Assembly: GCF_030409635.1 (NCBI RefSeq)
Contig: NZ_JAUFQF010000004.1
Span: 1,026,241-1,090,240 of the forward strand
DNA length: 64,000 bases
From: Vibrio agarivorans
Lineage (GTDB): Bacteria; Pseudomonadota; Gammaproteobacteria; Enterobacterales; Vibrionaceae
Reading direction: 5' to 3'
In this document: one piece after another, positions 43,027 through 53,050 of the stretch
Layout of the letters: the number at the start of each line of letters is the position of its first letter
Position numbering within the stretch: the stretch's first letter is position 1
Made by a program: the position numbers and the translations under genes
Notes under the pieces: generated by a model
Seen by the model: only the letters and a program-made list of their open reading frames with translations
What the model was told of the DNA's origin: nothing
Databases searched by the model: none

Positions 43027-43044
43027 ATCACATAATCGTGTGAT
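43027..43044. repeat. Inverted repeat upstream of typA
   Basis: ATCACA (43027-43032) and TGTGAT (43039-43044) with a 6-base spacer, about 130 bases before the typA ATG. The half sites are those of CRP but in inside-out order, so it is not a CRP site of the usual type. It could be a different operator or a hairpin. Confidence 0.35.
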
Positions 43045-43176
43045 TTTTACCAAAATCTGGTACATTAACGGCCGTTTTTTTAATCAAACTCGTGGCCAGC
43101 TACATCATTCCTTAATTTTCGATTGGTAAGGTGTGTTGATAACTGAGCGGCGACTATACCTGAGTGAAGCAAATTC

Positions 43177-45006
43177 ATGGCAACTCCACAGATTGATAAA
43201 TTGAGAAACATCGCGATTATCGCGCACGTTGACCACGGTAAAACGACCCTAGTAGACAAGCTACTTCAGCAGTCTGGCACGCTAGAATCTCGCGGCGAAG
43301 TTGAAGAGCGCGTAATGGACTCGAACGACATCGAGAAAGAGCGTGGTATTACCATTCTGGCGAAAAACACTGCCATTAACTGGAACGACTACCGCATCAA
43401 CATCGTAGATACTCCAGGACACGCGGATTTCGGTGGTGAAGTTGAGCGTATTATGTCGATGGTTGATTGTGTGCTACTTATTGTAGACGCGGTTGATGGC
43501 CCAATGCCTCAAACTCGCTTCGTTACGCAAAAAGCATTCGCTCACGGTCTTAAGCCAATCGTTGTAATCAACAAGATTGACCGCCCTGGTGCTCGCCCTG
43601 AGTGGGTTATGGACCAAGTATTCGATCTATTCGATAACCTAGGTGCGACTGATGAGCAGCTAGACTTCCAAGTGGTTTACGCTTCAGCACTAAACGGTTG
43701 GGCAACTCGCGAAGAAGGCGAAGAAGGCGAGAACATGGAACCACTGTTCCAAACTATCGTTGATGAAGTTGCTGCACCAGACGTTGACCTTGATGGCCCA
43801 CTACAGATGCAAATCTCTCAGCTTGATTACAGCTCATACCTAGGTGTTATCGGTGTTGGTCGCGTAACTCGCGGCACTATCAAGCCAAACCAACAAGTTA
43901 CTGTTGTTGGCGCTGATGGTAAGACGCGCAATGGTAAAGTAGGTACAGTTCAAGGTTACCTTGGCCTAGAGCGTCACGACGTTGACCAAGCAGCTGCGGG
44001 TGACATCATTGCTATCACAGGTCTTGGCGAGCTAAAAATCTCTGACACAGTATGTGCACAGGGTGATGTAGAAGCGCTACCACCATTGTCTGTTGATGAG
44101 CCAACAGTAACGATGACGTTCCAAGTAAACACGTCTCCATTCGCAGGTAAAGAAGGTAAGTACGTAACGTCACGTAACATCCTTGAGCGTCTAGAGAAAG
44201 AACTAGTACACAACGTTGCACTACGTGTTGAACAAACAGACGATCCAGACAAATTCCGCGTATCAGGCCGTGGTGAGCTTCACCTGTCTATCCTGATCGA
44301 AAACATGCGTCGCGAAGGTTTCGAGCTAGCAGTATCTCGTCCAGAAGTTATCATCAAAGAAGTTGATGGCCAGCTAATGGAACCGTTTGAAACGGTAACA
44401 ATTGATGTTCTAGAAGAGCACCAAGGCGGCATCATGGAAAACATCGGTCTACGTAAAGGTGAACTGAAAGACATGGCACCAGATGGTAAAGGCCGTGTGC
44501 GTATGGACTTCATCATGCCATCTCGTGGTCTGATCGGTTTCCAAACTGAGTTCATGACTCTGACTTCTGGTTCTGGTCTTCTTTACCATACATACGACAG
44601 CTACGGTCCACACAAAGGTGGTCAAATCGGTCAACGTATTAACGGCGTACTGATTGCAAACGCTGCAGGTAAAGCACTAACTAACGCACTGTTTAACCTC
44701 CAAGAGCGCGGCCGTCTATTCATCGGTCACGGTGTTGAAGTTTACGAAGGTATGATCATCGGTATTCACAGCCGTGACAACGACCTAACAGTAAACGCAC
44801 TGAAAGGTAAGCAGCTAACCAACGTTCGTGCATCTGGTACAGATGACGCTCAGGTTCTTACTCCACCAATCAAGCACACGCTTGAGCAAGCTCTAGAATT
44901 CATCGATGAAGACGAGCTAGTAGAAGTAACGCCTGAAAGCATCCGTATCCGTAAGAAGTTCCTAACGGAAAGTGATCGTAAGCGTGAAGCGCGTAACGCT
45001 AAGTAA
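43177..45006 (+). CDS. typA: Ribosome-dependent GTPase TypA (BipA)
   Basis: 609 residues. TypA binds ribosomes and supports assembly and translation under stress and cold. The G domain is clear: [10 protein letters not shown] (G1), RGITI (G2), [11 protein letters not shown] (G3), NKIDRPGA (G4) and SALNG (G5). It is followed by an EF-G-like domain II and domains III/V, and the BipA-specific C-terminus ending KRKREARN-type (KREARNAK). It reads divergently from glnA and has its own terminator. Confidence 0.97.
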   Translation: MATPQIDKLRNIAIIAHVDHGKTTLVDKLLQQSGTLESRGEVEERVMDSNDIEKERGITILAKNTAINWNDYRINIVDTPGHADFGGEVERIMSMVDCVLLIVDAVDGPMPQTRFVTQKAFAHGLKPIVVINKIDRPGARPEWVMDQVFDLFDNLGATDEQLDFQVVYASALNGWATREEGEEGENMEPLFQTIVDEVAAPDVDLDGPLQMQISQLDYSSYLGVIGVGRVTRGTIKPNQQVTVVGADGKTRNGKVGTVQGYLGLERHDVDQAAAGDIIAITGLGELKISDTVCAQGDVEALPPLSVDEPTVTMTFQVNTSPFAGKEGKYVTSRNILERLEKELVHNVALRVEQTDDPDKFRVSGRGELHLSILIENMRREGFELAVSRPEVIIKEVDGQLMEPFETVTIDVLEEHQGGIMENIGLRKGELKDMAPDGKGRVRMDFIMPSRGLIGFQTEFMTLTSGSGLLYHTYDSYGPHKGGQIGQRINGVLIANAAGKALTNALFNLQERGRLFIGHGVEVYEGMIIGIHSRDNDLTVNALKGKQLTNVRASGTDDAQVLTPPIKHTLEQALEFIDEDELVEVTPESIRIRKKFLTESDRKREARNAK

Positions 45007-45028
45007 TTGCTGATTACTTGGTAAGATT

Positions 45029-45065
45029 AAAAAGCCCCGAGTAGCGATGCTGCTCGGGGCTTTTT
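45029..45065 (+). terminator. Intrinsic terminator of typA
   Basis: Arms AAAAAGCCCCGAG (45029-45041) and CTCGGGGCTTTTT (45053-45065) around an 11-base loop, 22 bases after the typA stop. It is strong and symmetrical, so it could also stop transcripts coming from the right. Confidence 0.92.
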
Positions 45066-45083
45066 GTATGTACTAATTTCAAA

Positions 45084-45176
45084 GTAGACCCTGAAATAAA
45101 TTCAGGGTGACGCAGTGCTTGGATATGGGTGCGTAGGCCAATATTATCGTCATTCTGAATTCATTTCAGAATCTAG
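45084..45176. repeat. REP-like palindromic pair downstream of typA
   Basis: Unit 1 starts GTAGACCCTGAA and closes TTCAGGGTGAC (45084-45111). Unit 2 is inverted, GTCATTCTGAA...TTCAGAATCTAG (45149-45176). Compared with the copies near lafZ and lafA, the GTAG-type ends point outward here and the GTCA-type ends point inward. It lies between typA and the convergent ATPase gene. Confidence 0.8.
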
Positions 45177-45190
45177 CTGAAGAGGTGGAC

Positions 45191-45715
45191 CTAAAGCCAG
45201 AGCTGGTTTTTCACAAACTCAACCCGCGCTTCAACACTCCCCCAAGGTACATTAATCACCTCAAACCCAAGCTCCATATATACTTCACAAAGTAGTTCAT
45301 GGATTTCCAGTGCTTCTTCATAACTATGGGGACGCACGTCATCTTGTACATAAATCGACGCCTCAGGACGACAAACAAACACTTGTGAATGATAGTCAGC
45401 GCTCTCTAAACGATAAACTTCATCTACCTGACATTGCCCCATCTTGAGATAACCAATAATGTCGGGAATGGCTCGGTCAACAAAAGCGGTCTTATACTGA
45501 TTGGCAAGACGCTTTTGCTCACTCATCAACTCAAGACATAACTTGGCAAAAGCGGGTAGATCCGTCCAAGGCAGAGCACCTTCTTCGATCTGTGATTGCT
45601 GTTCAATAAGCGTGCGAGAGCCTTCGGGAAAGGTAGCAAAGCCGAGAGCGCCAAGCGCATTAAGCAGAGTTGTTTTGCCAGCGCCCGGCCCGCCAGAAAT
45701 AATGATAGGTGCCAT
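45191..45715 (-). CDS. P-loop ATPase/kinase-like protein (AAA_28 type)
   Basis: 174 residues. Walker A is seen as SGGPGAGKTTLLNAL (residues about 7-21). A DRAIPD motif (about 86-91) sits where nucleoside/nucleotide kinase-like proteins have a catalytic Asp, and an arginine-containing VRPHSYEEA lid-like segment follows. Length and layout match the small P-loop NTPase family found widely in vibrios near pckA/typA. Substrate is unknown. Downstream of it are the REP-like pair and typA. Confidence 0.8.
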   Translation of the reverse strand: MAPIIISGGPGAGKTTLLNALGALGFATFPEGSRTLIEQQSQIEEGALPWTDLPAFAKLCLELMSEQKRLANQYKTAFVDRAIPDIIGYLKMGQCQVDEVYRLESADYHSQVFVCRPEASIYVQDDVRPHSYEEALEIHELLCEVYMELGFEVINVPWGSVEARVEFVKNQLWL

Positions 45716-45786
45716 ATTACCGTTCGAGAAAAGGATACAGACTTCAGAATACAGACATTGCGCATCTCAAGCTATCGCAAACACTG

Positions 45787-45863
45787 TTGAACCTTGAACC
45801 TTGAACCTTGAACCTTGAACCTTGAACCTTGAACCTTGAACCTTGAACCTTGAACCTTGAACC
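45787..45863. repeat. Heptanucleotide tandem array, TTGAACC x11
   Basis: Exactly 11 uninterrupted copies of the 7-base unit TTGAACC (77 bases). The array begins 72 bases upstream of the ATPase gene start (45715) and its last base is also the first base of the lipoprotein stop codon at 45863. Because copies are identical, slipped-strand length change is expected, and the period does not preserve a reading frame. Confidence 0.95.
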
Positions 45864-46501
45864 TACTGACTCAACGTCTGCAAAAACTTATCCGACTCAG
45901 CAATCGCGGCATTCATCTGCTCGATCGCCAGTTCAATATCACTCTCTAAGCTCATAAACTCGCCTTGAAGAGAGCCAACAGCACTCGCATTCAGATTGTG
46001 TTTTAGATACAGCGTATTGTCTCGCAGCGTATCGAGGACAGGCGTCATTTTCTGCTCAGCTTTCCACATTGCCGCTAGCATGGTTTGGTAGGAAGCCTTG
46101 GTATCTCGTAGTTTTTGTTCGCTTGAGCGGCGCAATTTGTCGTTGCTATAAAGTTCTAGCTCTTGCTGCCACTCCTCGAACAATGCATCAGAGACATCCT
46201 CAATCGCTTCAATTCGCTCTCTCACATCTTGCGCAGCCGCTTCGCTGGCTTCGTAACGGCTATTGATATCTTTATAGACCGTTTCCAGCTCACCGCCATT
46301 AAAATTGGTTAACGCTGAAAGCGCCTCAAGTGCACTGGTGAACTCTTGTTGAGCCTCTTGCTGAGAATCTTTGGCATCTTCCACTCGGTCAACCATAATG
46401 TCTCGCTTGTGATAGCCCACTTGTTCCATAGCAGCATAGTAGGTGGATGAGCAGCCAGTCAGTGTCATCAATGTGATCACAGCGGCAATGAGATAGCGCA
46501 T
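45863..46501 (-). CDS. DUF2959 lipoprotein
   Basis: 212 residues with a lipoprotein signal ending LTGCSST (Cys about residue 17). The rest is helical and acidic, with heptad-like stretches (SQQEAQQEFTSALEALSALT, QQELELYSNDKLRRSSEQKL), the DUF2959 pattern. It probably lies in the periplasm tethered to a membrane; the role is unknown. The stop codon abuts the TTGAACC array. It is divergent from yihY, with a 126-base shared promoter region. Confidence 0.85.
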   Translation of the reverse strand: MRYLIAAVITLMTLTGCSSTYYAAMEQVGYHKRDIMVDRVEDAKDSQQEAQQEFTSALEALSALTNFNGGELETVYKDINSRYEASEAAAQDVRERIEAIEDVSDALFEEWQQELELYSNDKLRRSSEQKLRDTKASYQTMLAAMWKAEQKMTPVLDTLRDNTLYLKHNLNASAVGSLQGEFMSLESDIELAIEQMNAAIAESDKFLQTLSQ

Positions 46502-46627
46502 ATCGACTTCCTTTCGATTAGAATAAGTATGTTAATAACTATAACTTAATGTGTTACGAAGGAAAATTTTATCTCCGTACACTCAAATTTAAGCCATATT
46601 GCTTAGTATGGTTCATGGATGACTTGA

Positions 46628-47569
46628 ATGAAGAACTACTTAAGCCCGAAGCTTGAAGGGCGGTTGTTACTGGTTTACTACTTTCTGCACTATCTCGGCA
46701 GGCGAATGAACCATGATAGAGTGAATGTGAATGCGGGTTATCTTGCCTATATCACGCTGCTCTCTATCGTGCCGATGCTGACGGTGCTGCTTTCTATTCT
46801 CTCCTCGTTTGCGATCTTCTCAGGAGCTGGTGAAGCGATTCAAGATTTTGTGATTACTCACTTTGTGCCTGCGGCAGGTCAAGCCGTGAAGGGTGCGCTC
46901 GCAGAGTTTGTCGCGAATACGGGTAAGATGACCGCCGTCGGTGGTGCCGCTCTGTTTATTGCTGCCATGATGCTAATTTCAAATATCGACAAGAACCTCA
47001 ATTACATCTGGCGAGTAAAGAAAAAGCGCCGTGCGATCATCTCATTTTCAATGTACTGGATGATCTTAACGCTCGGACCGATTCTCGTCGGGGCAAGTTT
47101 AGCAGCCACCTCCTACATCACCTCACTCACCATATTAAGTCATGAAGTGGCGTCAGGGGCTTATAACCTGTTGTTACGTTGGTTGCCTTTCATTCTCTCA
47201 ACGTCTGCTTTTGTAGTGCTGTATCTTGTCGTACCGAACAAAAAGGTGCGTTTTCACCATGCAGTCATTGGCGGTATGGTTGCAGCGCTGCTGTTCGAGC
47301 TCAGTAAAAAGGCGTTTGCGGCATACATTACTCAGTTTCCCTCCTATCAGCTCATCTATGGTGCATTGGCGGCGATACCTATTTTATTTGTGTGGGTATA
47401 TCTGTGTTGGATGATTGTGCTGCTCGGCGCAGAGGTGACGGCTGCACTGGGTGAGAGAGAACACTGGAGAGATGACTCTCACGTGGTAAACTCTTCGCAA
47501 CAAAAAAGTGTTAAACAACAGAAGAGCTTAGAGGTAGACAGTGATAGCCCTGATCCAGAGAGTAAGTGA
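46628..47569 (+). CDS. yihY: YihY/BrkB family inner-membrane protein
   Basis: 313 residues. About six membrane segments between residues 30 and 265, with family motifs [20 protein letters not shown] and [20 protein letters not shown], followed by a charged cytoplasmic tail of about 45 residues. Once called ribonuclease BN, the family is now regarded as a membrane protein of unknown transport role. It overlaps dtd by 29 bases and so heads the yihY-dtd-fabY group. Confidence 0.92.
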   Translation: MKNYLSPKLEGRLLLVYYFLHYLGRRMNHDRVNVNAGYLAYITLLSIVPMLTVLLSILSSFAIFSGAGEAIQDFVITHFVPAAGQAVKGALAEFVANTGKMTAVGGAALFIAAMMLISNIDKNLNYIWRVKKKRRAIISFSMYWMILTLGPILVGASLAATSYITSLTILSHEVASGAYNLLLRWLPFILSTSAFVVLYLVVPNKKVRFHHAVIGGMVAALLFELSKKAFAAYITQFPSYQLIYGALAAIPILFVWVYLCWMIVLLGAEVTAALGEREHWRDDSHVVNSSQQKSVKQQKSLEVDSDSPDPESK

Positions 47570-47975
47570 GGCCGCAGTTCGAGTTGACGGTGAAGTGGTA
47601 GGTGAAATCGAGAAAGGCTTGTTGGTTTTACTTGGTGTCGAAAAAGGGGACGACGAGGCCAAAGCCAAGCGCTTGATGGAGCGAGTGACCACTTACCGTG
47701 TGTTTGAAGATGACGCAGGTAAGATGAACCTAAACGTTCAGCAAGTGGAAGGCAAAGTGTTAGTGGTCTCGCAATTCACACTGCCTGCAGATACCAAGAA
47801 AGGCACGCGCGCAGGTTTCTCTCGTGGTGCTGATCCAGTGGATGCTGAACGCTTGTACGACTACTTTGCTGACCAATGTGAGTTAGTATTACCGACAGAG
47901 CGCGGTCGATTTGCGCAAGATATGAAAGTGTCGCTGATCAATGATGGTCCGGTGACATTCTGGCTACAGGTGTAG
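47541..47975 (+). CDS. dtd: D-aminoacyl-tRNA deacylase
   Basis: 144 residues, the normal length. Removes D-amino acids from mischarged tRNA. The active-site SQFTLPAD segment (about 76-83) and the C-terminal [11 protein letters not shown] with the conserved Gly-Pro are present. The start lies inside yihY, a common arrangement in gamma-proteobacteria. Confidence 0.96.
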   Translation: MIALIQRVSEAAVRVDGEVVGEIEKGLLVLLGVEKGDDEAKAKRLMERVTTYRVFEDDAGKMNLNVQQVEGKVLVVSQFTLPADTKKGTRAGFSRGADPVDAERLYDYFADQCELVLPTERGRFAQDMKVSLINDGPVTFWLQV

Positions 47976-48013
47976 CGAGCCCTCAAGGGCTTAATCCATT
48001 CTAAAGGAAGAGC

Positions 48014-48928
48014 ATGTTCAAACTTATTACGCCAAAAACCGAGAATCAGTGGAACAAGTATTATCAGTTCCGTTGGCAAATGCTACGTGAGCCGTGGCGT
48101 ATGCCGGTAGGCTCAGAGCGTGATGAGTTTGATACCATGAGTTATCACCGCATGATCACCGATAGCCGTGGCCGTCCAATGGCGATAGGGCGTTTGTATA
48201 TTACGCCAGATAGCGAGGGCCAGATCCGTTTTATGGCGGTGAAACAGAATCGCCGCAGCAAGGGCTTGGGCTCTTTGGTGCTGGTGGCATTGGAATCATT
48301 AGCTCGCCAAGAGGGCGCAAAACGTTTGGTGTGTAATGCGCGTGAAGATGCGATTGCTTTCTACGAGAAAAACGGTTTTGAATTGCGCGGTGAGCTTAGC
48401 AATGAGCGCGGCCCAGTGCGTCACCAACAGATGGTCAAGCCGCTAGACCCAATGGCGAATGTTCTGCGCAAACCGGAGTGGTGCCAAGAACTGCAACAGC
48501 GCTGGGAGCAACAAATCCCGATCAGCGACAAGATGGGCATTAAAATAAACCAGTATACGGGCTATCAGTTTGAGTGCTGCGCTCAATTAAACCCAAACCT
48601 TAACCCGCATAACACCATGTTTGCTGGCTCGGCATTCACCCTAGCGACGCTAACGGGTTGGGGGATGACTTGGCTACTGATGAAAGAGCGTAACTTGATG
48701 GCGGACATCGTGTTGGCGGATAGCCAAATTCGTTATCGTCATCCAGTGACGGAAAACCCAGTCGCACAAACCTCGCTTGATGGTATTTCGGGAGATTTAG
48801 ACAGGCTCGCCACGGGTCGCAAGGCGCGTATTGTTATCAGCGTGATTATTTATAGTGGCAATACGCCGTCTGTGGAGTTTGTGGGTACTTACATGTTGTT
48901 GCCGAATTATCAGGAGACTTTGGCCTAG
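48014..48928 (+). CDS. fabY: FabY/YiiD: GNAT acetyltransferase fused to hotdog domain
   Basis: 304 residues in two domains. An N-terminal GNAT domain (about 1-145) contains the acetyl-CoA loop QNRRSKGLGSLVL and AIAFYEKNGFE. A C-terminal thioesterase-like hotdog domain (about 160-300) contains NPHNTMFAGSAFTLATLTGW. The E. coli homologue YiiD has been renamed FabY, a probable acyltransferase of fatty-acid initiation; the biochemical role in vibrios is inferred. It follows dtd by 38 bases and ends at a palindromic repeat. Confidence 0.9.
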   Translation: MFKLITPKTENQWNKYYQFRWQMLREPWRMPVGSERDEFDTMSYHRMITDSRGRPMAIGRLYITPDSEGQIRFMAVKQNRRSKGLGSLVLVALESLARQEGAKRLVCNAREDAIAFYEKNGFELRGELSNERGPVRHQQMVKPLDPMANVLRKPEWCQELQQRWEQQIPISDKMGIKINQYTGYQFECCAQLNPNLNPHNTMFAGSAFTLATLTGWGMTWLLMKERNLMADIVLADSQIRYRHPVTENPVAQTSLDGISGDLDRLATGRKARIVISVIIYSGNTPSVEFVGTYMLLPNYQETLA

Positions 48929-48934
48929 GCTTTT

Positions 48935-49047
48935 GTTCCCTCCCCTTATAAAGGGAGGGTTAACACGCGGACTCACAGCGAGCGCAAGACTAGTGATTAT
49001 CGCTGATCTAACCCCCTCCCAGCCTCCCCCTTGATAAGGGGAGGAGC
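48935..49047. repeat. CCCTCCCC/GGGGAGGG palindromic element
   Basis: Left hairpin GTTCCCTCCCC...AAGGGAGGG (48935-48959), a 50-60-base middle, then the CTAACCCCCTCCC block and the right hairpin CCTCCCCCTT...AAGGGGAGGAGC ending at 49047. It belongs to the same family as the duplicated pair at 60226-60528. It lies between convergent fabY and the AsmA-like gene, where the hairpins could help end transcription. Confidence 0.85.
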
Positions 49048-49053
49048 AAGAGC

Positions 49054-50955
49054 TTATTCATCACAGTCACTAAAGTCCCGAGTATCACCACTCAACACAT
49101 CCAACCACCAACTCTCACATTCGCCATTAAACTTAATCCACAACGGCTCATCTTTAGGCTCAACCCAGTCATACTCGCCGCTGAACTCACCATCAAAGTG
49201 AGTGCCTACTAACTCTTTCGTTTTAAATTTAATCACCCCGCGATGAAAGGTGCTGTATAAGCGCGACATTTCAAACGGCTGAACCTTTGTTTGAGTATCG
49301 TCGCCTTGCTCTGCATAATGAATCAAGGTGGCATCACGAAAACCAATATCGAGATGCCCATCCATTGAGTAGCGCAGTATCTCATTAGTTTTACTCAAAC
49401 CTTTGAGATCGCCTTGCATATCTAACAGGCCACTGATCTCAAAAGGTAGCCAGTCAAACTGTTGAAAGGTATTAATAGGCAAGCCATCAATCGTGAAATC
49501 TAATTGCCAAGGTAGGCTGTTACCAGAGAGCTTTCTGAAGCCTTTGGCATCAATGTAGCCTTGCTCTAAAGGAATAAACAGTCGGTTGAGTCGCCATTCA
49601 TCTTTATCAACATGCGTTTCAATAATGCCCTGAGTGGTGATGATGTCATCGTAACTCGCGCTGTTGATAGAAAGTTCAAGGTCGCCTTGCCACATTCCCC
49701 ATTGATCAGCTTGTTTCACAATCAGCTGCTTACCCTTGGCGTTGATACCAGACGCTTGCCAAAAAGGTTCTGTTTCTATTTGCACGATTTGACTACGAGA
49801 AATAGCTAAGTCATCAATGGCTATATTACTGAATGTAGATAACTTTTCTTTGATTAGCCCTGACTGTTCAAGGGTGTCATCAAGTAGCTTGACTCCTGAC
49901 ATGTGCAGCTTTTTGAGCTTTAGGCTTGCTGGTGTCCAAAGCCCTGATACCTGTAAACGCCCCTGCCACAAGTCACTGTCCCACTCTTCAATATTAAATT
50001 GATTCGGGGTGAGAACGACCTTGGCTTTAGGTGCCACAAATGCAAAGTCTTTAAACGAGATAGAGTCAGCATCAAACGAGAAATAGCCCTGTTCTTGTTG
50101 CCAAATGTTTTGATCTAAATGGATCTCTTCGATCGAAAGGTTAAGATTTTCAGTCTGCCAGATCTCGGTAGATATCTGGCTACTAATTAGATCTAAACTA
50201 TTAATATGATTGATTTTAAAATTATCGAGTAGCTCAAAATGGAGCTCATCAATCTGCTGCTGCTCTAAGGCAATATCGAGCTGGTGGATAGTGACATTGA
50301 TCAGTGACCAATAGTCATCAATTAACTCTGCCTGGCCACTAAACTTGGCGTTATTCCACTCAAATGAGGCTCCGTAAACCGTGGTTTTATCAGGTTGATG
50401 AACGATATTCATCAGTGCATCGTTGAGCGCTTCGCCTTCTATATACACTTGATCGGCTTGAAACTGAATGTCGCCATACGGCAGCCGCTGCTCGGGCGTT
50501 TGCCAGCGAGGAGAAGCAATTTGAATACTCGCATCACGCAGAATCCATCCTTCAAAATCCATATCCACATGTTTCAATGCCAACTGGTGAAACTTGATAT
50601 GCTCAAGAAAAGTGGCATTAAACACAGGTAGCGAGCGTAAACGTTGTTGATCGTTGAGCTGTACCCCTTCAATCAGCACGCTGTCGATAATAATTTGGTT
50701 GTCATGGATGATGCCGGGATTGAGCCAAACCGTCGCGGAAGGCAGATATAGGTCATTATCCTCGCTAGACAAACCTTCAACCTGCAACTTGTAGGGCGGT
50801 GTGTAGTCAACACGTTCGACACTCAGTGCATAGGGTTCAAGAAAGGCATTCACTAAGCGCGTCTTATGCTCTATGGGCAACCACCAAAGCAGGGCGATGC
50901 TGGCACCAAAGAGTAACAACAGGGTTATCACGATAATGACTAACCACTTCTTCAT
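49054..50955 (-). CDS. AsmA-like envelope protein
   Basis: 633 residues with one N-terminal membrane segment (about 5-27, LVIIVITLLLLFGASIALLWWL) and a long beta-rich periplasmic part, with repeated DxxL/W segments and a C-terminal block LDMQGDLKGLSKTNEILRYS before an acidic end. AsmA-type proteins are long periplasmic beta proteins linked to lipid transport and outer-membrane integrity. The similarity is at the level of architecture and C-terminal pattern, so it may be another member of the wider AsmA/TamB/YdbH group. It is followed by a palindromic element and is not part of a visible operon. Confidence 0.65.
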   Translation of the reverse strand: MKKWLVIIVITLLLLFGASIALLWWLPIEHKTRLVNAFLEPYALSVERVDYTPPYKLQVEGLSSEDNDLYLPSATVWLNPGIIHDNQIIIDSVLIEGVQLNDQQRLRSLPVFNATFLEHIKFHQLALKHVDMDFEGWILRDASIQIASPRWQTPEQRLPYGDIQFQADQVYIEGEALNDALMNIVHQPDKTTVYGASFEWNNAKFSGQAELIDDYWSLINVTIHQLDIALEQQQIDELHFELLDNFKINHINSLDLISSQISTEIWQTENLNLSIEEIHLDQNIWQQEQGYFSFDADSISFKDFAFVAPKAKVVLTPNQFNIEEWDSDLWQGRLQVSGLWTPASLKLKKLHMSGVKLLDDTLEQSGLIKEKLSTFSNIAIDDLAISRSQIVQIETEPFWQASGINAKGKQLIVKQADQWGMWQGDLELSINSASYDDIITTQGIIETHVDKDEWRLNRLFIPLEQGYIDAKGFRKLSGNSLPWQLDFTIDGLPINTFQQFDWLPFEISGLLDMQGDLKGLSKTNEILRYSMDGHLDIGFRDATLIHYAEQGDDTQTKVQPFEMSRLYSTFHRGVIKFKTKELVGTHFDGEFSGEYDWVEPKDEPLWIKFNGECESWWLDVLSGDTRDFSDCDE

Positions 50956-51035
50956 TCACTGCTTCCTTGTGTGATTTATGACGTTGTTTAGACGGCTTGA
51001 GTCTATAGCTTGGAACAGAATGTGTTTCACAGCAA

Positions 51036-51065
51036 CAAAAAAAGCCCTTCAAAAGAAGGGCTTGT
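51036..51065 (-). terminator. Intrinsic terminator of pckA
   Basis: On the minus strand, AAGCCCTTC and GAAGGGCTT arms around a TTTT loop followed by a T-run, about 27 bases after the pckA stop. It also separates pckA from the AsmA-like gene. Confidence 0.9.
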
Positions 51066-51091
51066 AATCTACTTATCAGTTTTTATTTTAA

Positions 51092-52717
51092 TCAATCAAG
51101 TTGTGGACCAGCCGCAACCAGTGATTTGCCTTCGTCGTTGTCAGTGTATTGAACAAAGTTATTGATAAAGCGCTGCGCGAGATCTTCGGCTTTGCTTTCC
51201 CACTGTAGTGGGTCAACGTAAGTATCGCGTGGATCTAGGATCTCTTTATCAACACCCGGTAGGTCAAGTGGTACTTCTAGATTGAATACCGGGATCTGCT
51301 TGGTTTCTGCCTCATCAATTGAGCCATCGAGGATAGCGTCAATGATGCCGCGTGTATCTTGAATAGAGATACGTTTACCTGTGCCATTCCAACCTGTGTT
51401 TACAAGGTAAGCTTCTGCACCAGCGGCTTCCATACGCTTGACGAGTACTTCTGCATATTGAGTTGGGTGTAGCGTTAGGAACGCTGCGCCAAACGCGGCA
51501 GAGAAGGTTGGTGTTGGCTCGGTAATACCACGCTCTGTACCGGCAAGTTTTGCGGTAAAGCCTGATAGGAAGTGGTATTTAGTTTGCTCAGGCGTCAGTT
51601 TCGCAACCGGCGGCAACACACCGAACGCATCAGCGGTTAGGAAGATGACTTTTTGTGCGTGGCCTGCTTTTGAAACTGGCTTAACAATGTTGTCGATGTG
51701 ATGGATTGGGTACGAAACACGCGTGTTCTCTGTTTTCGAACCATCATCGAAGTTGATAGAGCCGTCATTGCGAACCGTCACGTTCTCAAGCAGTGCGTCA
51801 CGGCGAATCGCATTATAAATGTCTGGCTCAGCTTCTTTAGATAGACGAATGGTCTTCGCATAACAGCCACCTTCAAAGTTGAAGATACCGTCATCGTCCC
51901 AACCATGTTCATCATCACCAATCAGCTGACGCTTTGGATCGGTGGAAAGCGTGGTTTTTCCCGTACCTGACAGGCCGAAGAAGACTGCGACATCGCCCGC
52001 TTCGCCAACGTTTGCAGAACAGTGCATTGATGCGATGCCTTGCAGAGGAAGTAGGTAGTTCATCATTGCGAACATACCTTTTTTCATCTCACCGCCGTAC
52101 CAAGTACCGCCGATAATCTGCATGCGCTCGGTTAAATTGAACGCGACGAAGTTTTCAGAGTTCAGACCATGCTCTTGCCACTTCGGATTGGTTGTCTTCG
52201 CACCATTCATCACCACGAAGTCTGGTTCAAAGTTTTGCAGCTCTGCTTCTGTTGGGCGAATAAACATATTTTTAACAAAGTGAGCCTGCCAAGCCACTTC
52301 TGTGATGATACGTACGCTAAGGCGAGTATCTGGGTTAGCACCACAGTAACCATCGATAACGAACAGGCGTTGGCCTGAAAGTTCTTCTGTTACCAGTTGT
52401 TTTAGATCGCGCCAAACTTCCGTAGAAATTGGCTTATTGTCATTCTTACCTTGATCAGACCACCACATGGTATCGCGCGTTGAGTCGTCTTTGACAATGT
52501 ATTTGTCTTTAGGCGAACGCCCGGTAAAGATACCCGTGTCGACAGCAACAGCGCCTAATTCAGTCACTGTGCCTTTTTCATAACCTTCTAATTCTGGGCG
52601 AGTCTCCTCCTCGAATAGCTGGTCGTAACTGGGATTGCGAACAATCTCTTTTACGCCAACAAGTCCGTATCTGGAAAGATCAAGTGTTGCAGCCTTTGTA
52701 TGTTCCATAACAGTCAT
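51092..52717 (-). CDS. pckA: Phosphoenolpyruvate carboxykinase (ATP)
   Basis: 541 residues. Converts oxaloacetate and ATP to phosphoenolpyruvate in gluconeogenesis. ATP-type features are present: the P-loop [15 protein letters not shown] (about 249-263), the metal-binding block [20 protein letters not shown], and the Arg-containing [11 protein letters not shown]. The start is the ATG at 52717 with AAGGAG upstream. It is monocistronic. A Cra-like site at 52890-52905 suggests control by carbon flux. Confidence 0.97.
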   Translation of the reverse strand: MTVMEHTKAATLDLSRYGLVGVKEIVRNPSYDQLFEEETRPELEGYEKGTVTELGAVAVDTGIFTGRSPKDKYIVKDDSTRDTMWWSDQGKNDNKPISTEVWRDLKQLVTEELSGQRLFVIDGYCGANPDTRLSVRIITEVAWQAHFVKNMFIRPTEAELQNFEPDFVVMNGAKTTNPKWQEHGLNSENFVAFNLTERMQIIGGTWYGGEMKKGMFAMMNYLLPLQGIASMHCSANVGEAGDVAVFFGLSGTGKTTLSTDPKRQLIGDDEHGWDDDGIFNFEGGCYAKTIRLSKEAEPDIYNAIRRDALLENVTVRNDGSINFDDGSKTENTRVSYPIHHIDNIVKPVSKAGHAQKVIFLTADAFGVLPPVAKLTPEQTKYHFLSGFTAKLAGTERGITEPTPTFSAAFGAAFLTLHPTQYAEVLVKRMEAAGAEAYLVNTGWNGTGKRISIQDTRGIIDAILDGSIDEAETKQIPVFNLEVPLDLPGVDKEILDPRDTYVDPLQWESKAEDLAQRFINNFVQYTDNDEGKSLVAAGPQLD

Positions 52718-52987
52718 AGGTGCTCCTTTTAAGAAGTGTAGGGATTTTGTAAGAGTGTTTTTATTTTAATCTGTCCACCATGCTAGCAACGCGACGGGGT
52801 TAAAACAGGGAGATAGTTCAAAAAATATCCACCAATTTTTTGTGGTTTTAATGCCTACATCACAAGCTGGTTGAAATATTCTATCGTTAACTGAAACGTT
52901 TGCGCTATAGCTCTAATATTAATAAGTTGTAAAAATAAAGTTAAATAAAATTGTGATAAGGGCGGGGTTTTAGAGGAAACCTAGGCA
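52718..52987 (-). promoter_or_regulatory. pckA regulatory region with Cra-like site
   Basis: A 270-base AT-rich gap between the pckA start and the hslO terminator. At 52890-52905 the sequence ACTGAAACGTTTGCGC closely fits the left half and centre of the Cra (FruR) consensus GCTGAAACGATTCAGC. Cra activates pckA in E. coli, so a similar role is plausible. The rest shows A/T-rich tracts and no gene. No good CRP site was recognised. Confidence 0.45.
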
Positions 52988-53015
52988 TAAAAAAGACCAG
53001 CTCGAAGGCTGGTCT
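52988..53015 (-). terminator. Intrinsic terminator of hslO
   Basis: On the minus strand, AGACCAGC and GCTGGTCT arms with a 6-base loop followed by TTTT, 36 bases after the hslO stop. It ends the hslR-hslO unit before the pckA promoter region. Confidence 0.88.
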
Positions 53016-53050
53016 AGTACGAATTTAACGTGCTTTATAATCTAAGCGAA

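Noticed and set aside
45787..45863. CRISPR array
   Set aside because: The unit is 7 bases, with no spacers between identical copies.
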